41,995 bases of DNA, taken from the IMG/VR virus record IMGVR_UViG_3300036832_001176, positions 1 through 41,995 of that record, one strand, 5' to 3'. Of the stretch, positions 28,672 through 36,912 are shown one piece after another. A program made the position numbers and the translations under genes. The number at the start of each line of letters is the position of its first letter. Positions within the stretch are counted from its first letter, which is position 1. This DNA is from a virus. The notes beneath the pieces were generated by a model. That model was not told the DNA's origin and made no database searches. It saw only the letters and a program-made list of their open reading frames with translations.

Positions 28672-30431
28672 GCTACCGCCAAATCAATCTGATGCTGTGA
28701 CTCAAGTGTGTCAAATATTGCATACAAATTTGCCGCATCCATACCTTCAACATGACTACCAGCATTCTTTGGTGATGGTGAAAGCGCTTGCGAACCTTTG
28801 GCATAAAGTGCTTGAATCTGATCAGGGGTAAGTACATAATCACAGACAAACACACTGTCGATTTGCCCAGAAAACCAGTTAATACCACCTATATTTGTGC
28901 CAATTCTAAAATAGGCATAGCCGCCAAGTGCAATTGCATTCATAACATTCGATGTGCCAACCAATTTTCCATCAACATACATTTTGCGCTTAATAGTATC
29001 AATCGCGCCATTATCTTCTGTAACTGTTATAAAATGCCAGTTTCCATCTGCAACAAATTTGCCGAAAACTGAATCTGCCCCGCTTGCAAATTTAGCAACA
29101 CCAGAATTTATAGCCAATGACGTAGCAGCAGCGTCACTAGAACCCCAAAGTATTACAGGATAAGGACCGCCGCCTAAACTTGTGGTTTTAAGCCAGCCAC
29201 CATAAGATAGAGAAGCAAGACCACTAGGTAATCCTGCATCTGTTGAAAGTAGCGCTTGTGTAGTACCATTAAAATTAAAGGCATTACCAGGACTACCATC
29301 TGCTCCGGACACATTTACAGGAGTAGCAACTAGGGACAAAGGAACATTGTTTGATCCTTGATCCGCGAGTGAACCCCCTGAGAAGTTATGCAATCTCAAT
29401 GGCTGTGTTGGAAAATCAGAAACAGCAAACGCCGCACCCTTTTTACGACGGCGAATGTTTAACGAAATTCGTGCTGGAACGGTAGCAAGTGTGTGTGGGA
29501 TCTTTGCACAATATAGATTACGAATTTGATCTTCTGAGAGAACATCCGCTGTAACAAACGCTTCATCAACGCGGCCAAAATTAGCCATCCCACCCACTAT
29601 ATTATTAGCAGCATCCGCCCCAAACCCAGAACCGACATTCAATGGTCCACTAGATTGGAATATCGAACCAATAATATTACCAATACCTTCAAGCCCCCCA
29701 TCAAGATATACTCTAAGCAGCATTGAATCAAACGTTGCTACGACAAAATGCCAACGATTATCACATACATTTGAAACTCCAGCAACACCAGGCGTACTTA
29801 TGCCATCAACACTCACTTGCCCAAAACATACATTAGAAGAACTAACCGAAAGAAAATATCCAAAATTATTACCTGCTGCTGCTGTTCCAGATCTTGAAAG
29901 TATGTGCTGAGAATTACCACTCACAGCAGTTTTAAACCAGCATCCCCACGACCCAGTCTTAATTCGAAACGGATCTGCTGCTCCAGTATCAGAAATATAA
30001 AGCGCCTGTGTTACATCGCCTTTAAATTGTGCCGCAGTATTAGCCACACCATTGATCCCTGGCGCAGTCGGCACAGCCCCCTTATTAGACAGGGCACGAC
30101 CATTGCCGCTTGCATCAGACAGATCAGAAAGATTCCACAACCCAAGCGGCGCATTCAAACCAATGTTGGCAAAATCCGCCGGAGACAATTGTCGACCAGC
30201 ACGAATCTGATTAGAAAGACCAACATCAAGAATTCCCGCAGCACTGAGAACCGGAAGCATGTTCCCAATAGGCCCTTGCGGTCCGGCTGGGCCTATTACA
30301 CTACCGGCATTGATCTGTGATCCATCATGTTTAGTGAGAATAAGATTACCGCCAACAACATCACCATCAACAACTGAGGCGGCTTCAATTGCCAGCATAC
30401 GATCAGCAGTAAGACCTGTAACTGTAGTCAT
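28668..30431 (-). CDS. Tail fibre protein with two LamG-like domains
   Basis: A 587-residue protein. Attachment start TTVTGLTADRMLAIEAAS, a short collagen-like turn (GPAGPQGPIG, about 48-57), then two concanavalin/LamG-type domains (about 95-315 and 345-555). Each contains a version of WGCWFKT...RWHFVVATFD and VYLDG...IGSG; the second has YGGWLKT, NWHFITVTED and MYVDGKLVG. The domains probably arose by duplication and bind surface glycans. GAGGAGGTGAC precedes the ATG at 30431. The position between the second major tail protein and the tape measure is unusual for a receptor-binding protein. Confidence 0.82.
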   Translation of the reverse strand: MTTVTGLTADRMLAIEAASVVDGDVVGGNLILTKHDGSQINAGSVIGPAGPQGPIGNMLPVLSAAGILDVGLSNQIRAGRQLSPADFANIGLNAPLGLWNLSDLSDASGNGRALSNKGAVPTAPGINGVANTAAQFKGDVTQALYISDTGAADPFRIKTGSWGCWFKTAVSGNSQHILSRSGTAAAGNNFGYFLSVSSSNVCFGQVSVDGISTPGVAGVSNVCDNRWHFVVATFDSMLLRVYLDGGLEGIGNIIGSIFQSSGPLNVGSGFGADAANNIVGGMANFGRVDEAFVTADVLSEDQIRNLYCAKIPHTLATVPARISLNIRRRKKGAAFAVSDFPTQPLRLHNFSGGSLADQGSNNVPLSLVATPVNVSGADGSPGNAFNFNGTTQALLSTDAGLPSGLASLSYGGWLKTTSLGGGPYPVILWGSSDAAATSLAINSGVAKFASGADSVFGKFVADGNWHFITVTEDNGAIDTIKRKMYVDGKLVGTSNVMNAIALGGYAYFRIGTNIGGINWFSGQIDSVFVCDYVLTPDQIQALYAKGSQALSPSPKNAGSHVEGMDAANLYAIFDTLESQHQIDLAVA

Positions 30432-30440
30432 GTCACCTCC

Positions 30441-31247
30441 TCAGTCATCTGGCTTTGTATCAGAGATTTGATACGTAGTAGCATCAAGATATGTAGCATT
30501 CGCATTATCAATCTGGAATGTTGTTGCATCAAGCATAGTAATATAGGTATTAGACTGATCAATAGCCGACCAAGTGCCATCGCCATGATCCACAATGATA
30601 AGAGAACCAAGATAACCAAAGATTGCTGCAATCTCATCAATTGACGGAATAGATGGCGAGGTTGTATCTGTGCCATAAAGAATATCTTCTAACGATTTAA
30701 GAAGATCTGATGGCGTATCCTTCGAATCAATAGAAATATGAACTGTCGGTCTGAAATTATCGATAAATGGTGGAGTTCCAGTCAAAATCCAAGAAAACTC
30801 AATGGGCGATGATGCGCCAGCGGAAAGAGAATTAAACGCATACGTGTCAGGATTAGCAATCAGATTGTAGAGGAGATGAATTTTATAACCATACTCTAGA
30901 CCTTCTATATCGTTGCCCACCAGTGTTCTGTATGAAAGATTAAAACTTTTTGATGGCTGATCATAATAAATCAAACCTGGAGTAACAGTAACAGTCCCAT
31001 TGACCGAATCAAACTCATCCGGATAGGTGAACGCTTTTAGTTTACCTGTAAAGTCCCCCGGGATCAAAGTGTCCAAATACTTTACCCCATCTAGATAATA
31101 AGCTGTTAATGCAGAAACGCCTGTATCTTCCACAGAACTCAGACCATTCCAAACTACAGCAGTACCATCATGGAGATAAAGAACCCCACGATCAACACCC
31201 GTTTGATAAAATCGCTCACCACTCTTGTCCCAAGCAAGGGTTGTCAT
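30441..31247 (-). CDS. Second major tail (tube) protein paralogue
   Basis: A 268-residue protein related along most of its length to the one at 31819-32538. Shared features are [58 protein letters not shown]...YGYKIHLLY and SLEDILYGTD. The last 60 residues differ and contain a repeated YITMLDATTFQI-type strand pair, probably an added surface domain. GAAAGGGGG lies before the ATG at 31247. It follows the tail chaperone gene. It could be a decorated tube subunit or a tube-tip ring. Confidence 0.82.
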   Translation of the reverse strand: MTTLAWDKSGERFYQTGVDRGVLYLHDGTAVVWNGLSSVEDTGVSALTAYYLDGVKYLDTLIPGDFTGKLKAFTYPDEFDSVNGTVTVTPGLIYYDQPSKSFNLSYRTLVGNDIEGLEYGYKIHLLYNLIANPDTYAFNSLSAGASSPIEFSWILTGTPPFIDNFRPTVHISIDSKDTPSDLLKSLEDILYGTDTTSPSIPSIDEIAAIFGYLGSLIIVDHGDGTWSAIDQSNTYITMLDATTFQIDNANATYLDATTYQISDTKPDD

Positions 31248-31259
31248 GTCACCCCCTTT

Positions 31260-31802
31260 CTATCCAGTTGTGTTGAACTGGGCTCTACGTTGAGCATTGA
31301 GTTCTCTATTCTGAGCAGCAACTTGCGATCGACTCATCTTCTCAGGCTTTGCTTGCTTGATACTACAAACACGAATCAAGGTAAACAAACGATTGAGATG
31401 CCAGCGTTCACATTCAAAGGGAATGTTGAAAGCGACCATCCAATAGTAGATGACTTCCGAAGTAATAACCTCTCTACTCTTCGGAGCACCTGGAACTTCA
31501 TGAAACCAGGTGGCAGTCATCTTTGCCTCGATGTAATCGTTGATCGCTTTGACATTTGCTTCAGAGAGTTTCTGGAAAATCTCCTCTGGAACTTCAGGAG
31601 TCAATGTCATGAGCTTAATGTAGCCAAGAACTTCAGTAACCGTCTTCTCGGAATTACCCAAGAACGGCTTTTCATAAATTGACTCCCATTTTGACAGCGA
31701 AACCAAAGAATGCTCTAGCTCCAGAATTACATCATCACGAGTAGTGAACTCTTGAGTCTGTTCATCGAACATTTCGACGCCAGGAACTACAATAGTGAGC
31801 AT
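31260..31802 (-). CDS. Tail assembly chaperone
   Basis: A 180-residue acidic, helical protein: [88 protein letters not shown]. This is the conserved family taking the place of lambda gpG downstream of the major tail protein. The ATG at 31802 is chosen since the longer frame lies inside the tail protein gene. I saw no slippery site or downstream -1 frame, so a gpGT-type frameshift product is not supported. Confidence 0.8.
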   Translation of the reverse strand: MLTIVVPGVEMFDEQTQEFTTRDDVILELEHSLVSLSKWESIYEKPFLGNSEKTVTEVLGYIKLMTLTPEVPEEIFQKLSEANVKAINDYIEAKMTATWFHEVPGAPKSREVITSEVIYYWMVAFNIPFECERWHLNRLFTLIRVCSIKQAKPEKMSRSQVAAQNRELNAQRRAQFNTTG

Positions 31803-31818
31803 TCTCTGGCCTTCCCGT

Positions 31819-32538
31819 CTATTCCTTTGACTCGTTCGCAGGAAGTTGCTGCTCCTTGGCCTCATCCGCAAACGGAAGCGGTGGGAACAACGCAATGACC
31901 TCATCTGGGAGAGGAAGCGCAGCTGCAACTGTATCCGTTCCGTACAACAGATCTTCAAGACTCGTCAAGGCAGCCGAATCCACCTTGGTCGAGTCAATCG
32001 TAATAAGAGAAGTTGGCTTGTAGCCAGTAGTAGGAACCGGACTGGTTGTAATAGTCCAACTGAAAGCGATTGCCGCTGGCTGATCGTTGATCGTGGCATA
32101 AGCTCTATCCGAAGGTGCCGCCTGAGCGCCATAAATCAGATGAAGCTTGTAACCATAATCAGTGCCTTCGCTGTCATTACCGATAACAGTCCGGAAACTC
32201 AGCCCAAACAGCTTACGAGACTGCTGCCCAACAGTAACGCCCTCCGAAGGAAGCGCAGTACCGTCACACTGAGCAAACTCATCCGGATAAGTGAACGCAT
32301 CGATCGTTCCGCCAAACTCCTCAGCAGCGATCAGATTCAGATATTTGATATTGTCTGCATACTGCGGATTCGCAGCGGCACCAGAAGGAGATTCTGTAAC
32401 AGTTGTTAGTCCATTCCAAGCTACACCAAGATCATAAACACCACTAGCATTTGGAATGTATAGAACTCCATGATCTACGCCCGTCTCATAAAAACGCTCG
32501 CCAACCTGGTCCCATACCAGAGGAGCTGATACCGACAT
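31819..32538 (-). CDS. Major tail (tube) protein
   Basis: A 239-residue protein, first of two paralogues. [71 protein letters not shown] and [10 protein letters not shown] mark the phage tail tube family with a beta-barrel core. It lies in the normal place between tail terminator and chaperone, ending in a short acidic tail ([17 protein letters not shown]). TTG/ATG context: ATG at 32538 with AAGG upstream. It is likely the main tube subunit. Confidence 0.87.
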   Translation of the reverse strand: MSVSAPLVWDQVGERFYETGVDHGVLYIPNASGVYDLGVAWNGLTTVTESPSGAAANPQYADNIKYLNLIAAEEFGGTIDAFTYPDEFAQCDGTALPSEGVTVGQQSRKLFGLSFRTVIGNDSEGTDYGYKLHLIYGAQAAPSDRAYATINDQPAAIAFSWTITTSPVPTTGYKPTSLITIDSTKVDSAALTSLEDLLYGTDTVAAALPLPDEVIALFPPLPFADEAKEQQLPANESKE

Positions 32539-32552
32539 TTGTTTCCTTTCAC

Positions 32553-32852
32553 TTAGAAGTACACTCTAAAAACGTCATGGTTCAAGTTATCAGCTGTAAA
32601 AAACCGATTGAACAAACACATCGGCATTGAAGCTATCTTACTTGGGATATCGCTATCAGGATCTCGATCAATTACTGTAACTACATACCTCAGAGTATGA
32701 TTATATGGAATATCATCAGCAAACATGGTTTCTGCATAATCGCGCTGATAGATAATACAAGGATATTCTAATGCTATGTTCTCTGGCGGCTGAAAATATA
32801 CGTTATCAGTAAACATTTTAAGAATATCATGGAGCTGCAGGCGTGGGGCCAT
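32553..32852 (-). CDS. Tail terminator/completion protein
   Basis: A 99-residue protein: LHDILKMFTDNVYFQPPENI, LEYPCIIYQRDYAE, RYVVTVIDRDPDSDIPSKI, FNRFFTADNLNHDVFRVYF. This is a well-known small family directly upstream of the major tail protein that caps the tail tube. It overlaps the connector gene before it by 26 bases. No oddities. Confidence 0.85.
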   Translation of the reverse strand: MAPRLQLHDILKMFTDNVYFQPPENIALEYPCIIYQRDYAETMFADDIPYNHTLRYVVTVIDRDPDSDIPSKIASMPMCLFNRFFTADNLNHDVFRVYF

Positions 32853-33159
32853 TATACACCCTCCCTAGTCGCAGCAGCAGGCGGGGAATCAGGACATCGA
32901 CACTAGTAACTGTCCATAAAGTCCCCGCCCATTCCACATAACGAATGGCAAAGAAATGTTCATTGGCATACGCATCAGCCACAATACTGATCGAATTCTG
33001 AACACTGAGATCATCATTGAGATATTGCCCTTGACGCAGGTCCCTCGAATTACGAACAACGTCACCATAATAGGAATACTCAACAATTTGATCCACCCAT
33101 ACCCCAGGTGTAACTTCTACTGATTCACCATACCCAACGTTACCAAAGAACCTTGCCAT
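32827..33159 (-). CDS. Head-tail connector/stopper protein
   Basis: A 110-residue beta protein (MARFFGNVGYGESVEVTPGV, VEYSYYGDVVRNSRDL, NDDLSVQNSISIVADAYA, FFAIRYVEWAGTLWTVTSVDV). This pattern is a common head-closure protein of gut and actinobacterial siphophages. It follows the capsid gene by 18 bases. AAAGGTAGG precedes the ATG at 33159. It probably plugs the capsid after packaging. Confidence 0.85.
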   Translation of the reverse strand: MARFFGNVGYGESVEVTPGVWVDQIVEYSYYGDVVRNSRDLRQGQYLNDDLSVQNSISIVADAYANEHFFAIRYVEWAGTLWTVTSVDVLIPRLLLRLGRVYNGPTPAAP

Positions 33160-33177
33160 CGAGAACCTACCTTTGTG

Positions 33178-35172
33178 CTAGTTCTCGTTAGTGAAAGTCC
33201 ACTCGTCGTCAACATTGTTGGCGAAGTAAGAACCCGCCGATGTTGGGATAGCATAAATCGTAAGCGATTCGCCAGACGCCAACGTAATCGGAGACCCAGT
33301 AGTAACTGTGTTGTTATTATCCTGGCGCTTGTATGTCACGCCAGCAACAGTGGGAACTGTGATAGTGGCCCCATCGAAATCAGGGGCTGTCGGAACCACA
33401 AGCGTAGCTGTGCCAGCAACAGACTTGAGAACCAGAGCAGAGCGAATCTTCGTAAGTGCGCCAGAGCAACGCGTCTCCAGCAGATACTTGTACTGGTTGT
33501 AATCGATATCGAAGAAGTCAAAGAAATTGACTTCTCCACCAGCATCCGTACCAATCGTGTAATCGGTCAGATTCACGACGATACCAAGAAGATCTGGCTC
33601 ATCTTCCAGTGCCTGACAGGCAACGACACTTGAAACGCCCATCTCAGCTGCAACATCAGACACCGTAGTATAAATACGACGACCCAGCGTATCACGAACC
33701 AGCAACATGGACGTAATAGTAGGCAGCGTTGTGTAGAATGTGGGTGAACCAGATCCCTTGTAGTACCGCATAGCACTGACAATCGCATCCGAAAGCTCGG
33801 TTGGACTTGAATTGGCGTCACCAAGATTGACATTGATCGTAGCCGCATAGAGATCATCGTCATTCATGATGGAGCGAATACCGGCACCCTGCGGAGCACC
33901 AACCGGATCCAGGATCTTGTCGTCATCGTCAGGCGCCCGACCATCACCGATGAGAACAGCGCGCGCGAGCTCCTCATCCAGCATGAGACGCATCTCACCT
34001 TGGAGCCAAGTCACAACATTGAAATCCGTGATGTCGAGAATATCATCACGATCCAACCGCTGCTTCTTGTAAACCGTGGTCGGCGTAGTGACACGCTTGG
34101 ACGCACTGATCCACTCTTCCTTCTTCAGAGTGCCCGTGATGTAACCCTTTGCACGAGCTTCCTCGAAGGTAATATCAGCAACCAGAGACTTGATACGAGT
34201 GAACGGAGACTTCCTTGTACCACTGAGGACGCCCTTGACCCACTCAACACGTCGACTATCGAACTCAGGCGTGTCGGTGATGGTACGAACTTCCGGAAAG
34301 AGAACGTCAATGTTCTCAATGCCATGCTTGAGCGCGTATTCCTCTACAGCACTTTTCAACGATCCGATACGCTGAGCATCTTCAAAGATACCCTTCATAG
34401 CGTCATGAGTGAGGGTATGCTTCTCCTCCTTCTTCTCACCCATCTGCTCAAAGACGTTACGGCTCATTCGGCGTCCTTCCTCTTTATTGTCGTCGTTGGA
34501 CTCATCATTAGAATGAGTTGCCTGATCACCAGTTTCGCCTTCGAGCGCAGCACCGACCATAAAATGGACGACACCCTGTTGCTCTGGTGTCATTGAATCA
34601 TAAACTTCTTGAACAGTAGCACTATTTTCGACAGCGTCCTCTACATCTCCTGAATCGTTTGAATCTGCCGCCGCTGTTGTATCTTCTGTATTACCATCTG
34701 CGTGGCTAAGTTCCAAACCGGTGTAAATAACGGCTTCGTCTTCCAACGTGACCATATCACCATCAGAGTGAGTCAATGTGACATTGTCAATAAGTGCTCC
34801 AGGATTAGCACCAGCCAAGACCAAACTCACTTCACGAATAAATCCATGAATAACCTGCTTGGCCTTCTCAGTCAACTGATTAGCATAGATAGAAAGTGAT
34901 TTGATGTCGCCATGCTGAACCAATGTTCTGGCATTCTTCGCCGAGTCACTATCATTGAAGAACCCATAAGCATAGACACCATCGTCACGATGCTCAAGAT
35001 CTACATGGCCGAGAATATTCGCTGGTTCGTCGTGGGCATGTACCCAAACCAACGGAACTGTAGCACTATCTTGATGCTTAAAAGCATCTGGCATAATTGT
35101 TCGGCCGTCGGAACACTTGAGACCAGCCTTTGTGGCATAGCCACTAAAGTCGGGCGTGGCCTTTTCTCCCAT
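33178..35172 (-). CDS. Fused prohead protease and major capsid protein
   Basis: A 664-residue fusion. Residues 1-140 match the HK97-type S78 prohead protease: VPLVWVHAHDEPANILGHV with catalytic histidine and KSLSIYA (91-97) with the serine. About 150-235 is an acidic, helical scaffold-like stretch. From about 240 it is an HK97-fold capsid protein (SRNVFEQMGEKKEE, RRVEWVKGVLSG, TELSDAIVSAMRYYKG). The last 70 residues form an extra beta/Ig-like domain (ATITVPTVAGVTYKRQ, GESLTIYAIPTS), likely surface-exposed. The protease is expected to cut itself free during maturation. AAGGAG lies before the ATG at 35172. Confidence 0.9.
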   Translation of the reverse strand: MGEKATPDFSGYATKAGLKCSDGRTIMPDAFKHQDSATVPLVWVHAHDEPANILGHVDLEHRDDGVYAYGFFNDSDSAKNARTLVQHGDIKSLSIYANQLTEKAKQVIHGFIREVSLVLAGANPGALIDNVTLTHSDGDMVTLEDEAVIYTGLELSHADGNTEDTTAAADSNDSGDVEDAVENSATVQEVYDSMTPEQQGVVHFMVGAALEGETGDQATHSNDESNDDNKEEGRRMSRNVFEQMGEKKEEKHTLTHDAMKGIFEDAQRIGSLKSAVEEYALKHGIENIDVLFPEVRTITDTPEFDSRRVEWVKGVLSGTRKSPFTRIKSLVADITFEEARAKGYITGTLKKEEWISASKRVTTPTTVYKKQRLDRDDILDITDFNVVTWLQGEMRLMLDEELARAVLIGDGRAPDDDDKILDPVGAPQGAGIRSIMNDDDLYAATINVNLGDANSSPTELSDAIVSAMRYYKGSGSPTFYTTLPTITSMLLVRDTLGRRIYTTVSDVAAEMGVSSVVACQALEDEPDLLGIVVNLTDYTIGTDAGGEVNFFDFFDIDYNQYKYLLETRCSGALTKIRSALVLKSVAGTATLVVPTAPDFDGATITVPTVAGVTYKRQDNNNTVTTGSPITLASGESLTIYAIPTSAGSYFANNVDDEWTFTNEN

Positions 35173-35208
35173 TTTGAATGCACTCCTTAAGTTTGGATCA
35201 TCGGCCGT

Positions 35209-36543
35209 TTAGCCGTTCTGAGCGCTGCCACTTCCATTGCTAGAACCATTGCCGTTACTCGCCCCAACACCGGCAGCATCACCACTACCGTTAGAACTCG
35301 GTGGAACCATTGGCTTTATTGCAGTAGAAGGCTGTGAGAAGCCAGAAATTGTTTGACCTCGAATGTTGCTGTTGATAAGTTTGTCTGCCTTCGGATCCTT
35401 GGCTGGTTTGATTCCAATAATCTGTCGAATCTCATTAGCCGACAGAATCTCATTGCGGCTGAAGACGTCCGCAATTTTAGCAATGTTCTCGATCGGAATC
35501 AGTCTGAACGGATCGTGGAAATACGCAACTGTCTGTTTCTGCGTCCGCGCAGTTTTGGTCAGGAACGAACGAGACATAGCTTCGGTAACAGCCGTGAGCG
35601 TTGGCTCAATCGTCCTGTTCCAATAGTTCAGCATCGTCTTTTCGTCAGCTGTCCCATTCATTACTTCATCGGTCAAACCGAGTTGACTATAAAGCATAGT
35701 AGTCAAGAATTCGATTTGCGTCATGAGATTATTCTCTGCCGGGCGATTGAGCTGAGTGATTCGTTCGGTGCCATCCGTATAGGCAATACCATACTGACTG
35801 CCTTTGAGCTGAAACTCAATATCTTTTCGACGTTGTTCTGCTTGCTGACGACGAGCCTCTGATTTGATTACATAGGGCAGCTGAATGATGAGATCAAGTT
35901 TTCCAGACGCCGATTGTTCATCAACAGCATCCAACAGATTCAACTTGTAGAGCAAACGTTGAAGAGTTGAATTCGGCTCATTCATAACAGAGTACAAAGG
36001 GTTCTCGACAATTGCCACTGAAGTTTTTGGAAGCGTAATCTGTTGCCTAATGCCAAGCTTTTCGTTATACAGCCAAACTTGTACATGACGAGGATACCAT
36101 TGTGTAATCTCGCCAACACGAAGCGTCAGAATATCGTATCCACCAGGATCCATTCCCGGATTAATCGACGTATCAACAGGAACAATTGCGGCAACACCCT
36201 TATCAAATATAGTCAATGCAACATCCAAGCGAAAGGCTTGCGCTGCCTGATCTATATTGGCTTGAACTGTCAAACAATTGTTTAAGCCGCTAGCTATATC
36301 ATCAAGATATCGATCTTCGTCATCCATTCGAATATGACGCATACGAATCGAAGCACAATCAATACCAAGACGCGTATAAATTGACGAGACAATCGAGCGC
36401 TCATTTGGGATTCGAAGTCTTGTTCGATCTGGCCTATAAGCATAGCCAGCGCCAATATCCCCGCCATAAGCCTTGAGTGCGCCATCGAATTCTCGATTTG
36501 TGAATACATTCCAAGCGTGTTTCAACGTTGCGCCAAATCCCAA
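35209..36543 (-). CDS. Portal protein
   Basis: A 444-residue HK97-type portal. Seen: RSIVSSIYTRLGIDCASI, VALTIFDKGVAAIVPV, PLYSVMNEPNSTLQRLL, YIVKSEARR-like VIKSEARRQQAEQRR, MLYSQLGLTDEVMNGTADE and a C-terminal clip/crown region ending in a Ser/Gly/Asn-rich tail (NGSGDAAGVGASNGNG). It forms the DNA channel at the unique vertex. The start is TTG at 36543, supported by a full AAGGAGGTGA eight bases upstream; no ATG fits. Confidence 0.9.
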   Translation of the reverse strand: MGFGATLKHAWNVFTNREFDGALKAYGGDIGAGYAYRPDRTRLRIPNERSIVSSIYTRLGIDCASIRMRHIRMDDEDRYLDDIASGLNNCLTVQANIDQAAQAFRLDVALTIFDKGVAAIVPVDTSINPGMDPGGYDILTLRVGEITQWYPRHVQVWLYNEKLGIRQQITLPKTSVAIVENPLYSVMNEPNSTLQRLLYKLNLLDAVDEQSASGKLDLIIQLPYVIKSEARRQQAEQRRKDIEFQLKGSQYGIAYTDGTERITQLNRPAENNLMTQIEFLTTMLYSQLGLTDEVMNGTADEKTMLNYWNRTIEPTLTAVTEAMSRSFLTKTARTQKQTVAYFHDPFRLIPIENIAKIADVFSRNEILSANEIRQIIGIKPAKDPKADKLINSNIRGQTISGFSQPSTAIKPMVPPSSNGSGDAAGVGASNGNGSSNGSGSAQNG

Positions 36544-36567
36544 CGAATTTCACCTCCTTTCTATACT

Positions 36568-36912
36568 CTACTTCTCAATAGATCGGCGTGCGTGAACACG
36601 ACTACCAACATAAGCAGCAGTCGCTACAGGAACCACAATAGTTGGAGCTAAGGTATAAAGAGCAGCAGCAACCCATTTTTCTCCTCGCGTCATTCGAAGT
36701 GCTGTTGCTTGATCTGGGTGTTTTAAACTAATATCTCCAGTTTTCACATTTGCTCGTGCCCGTTTAATTTCTTTTTCACGAGCCTGTGGTGTTGGGTATT
36801 TAGAATAAAAGGTTTTTGAACCTTCTGTTCTATGAACACCCCATTTCATACCTAAAACGCCATGATGAACCAATTCTGCAGGCGTGCCCGGCTTTTCAAT
36901 AGGGCACTTCAC
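36568..36912 (-). CDS. Tagged membrane-type protein with HHGVLGMKWGVHR
   Basis: A 114-residue protein. Residues 16-28 are HHGVLGMKWGVHR, the same peptide as in the protein at 38675-39163. Charged middle (FYSKYPTPQAREKEIKRA) and one C-terminal membrane-like helix (APTIVVPVATAAYVGS). The start is GTG at 36912, overlapping the terminase TGA. It lies between terminase and portal, so a virion or assembly role is plausible. The hydrophobic segment could anchor the procapsid or be an internal virion helix. Confidence 0.7.
   Translation of the reverse strand: MKCPIEKPGTPAELVHHGVLGMKWGVHRTEGSKTFYSKYPTPQAREKEIKRARANVKTGDISLKHPDQATALRMTRGEKWVAAALYTLAPTIVVPVATAAYVGSRVHARRSIEK

Noticed and set aside
31260-31802. 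A programmed frameshift producing a gpGT-type chaperone extension
   Set aside because: I saw no slippery heptamer near the end of the chaperone gene and no suitable overlapping downstream frame; the next gene is a tail tube paralogue with its own ribosome site.
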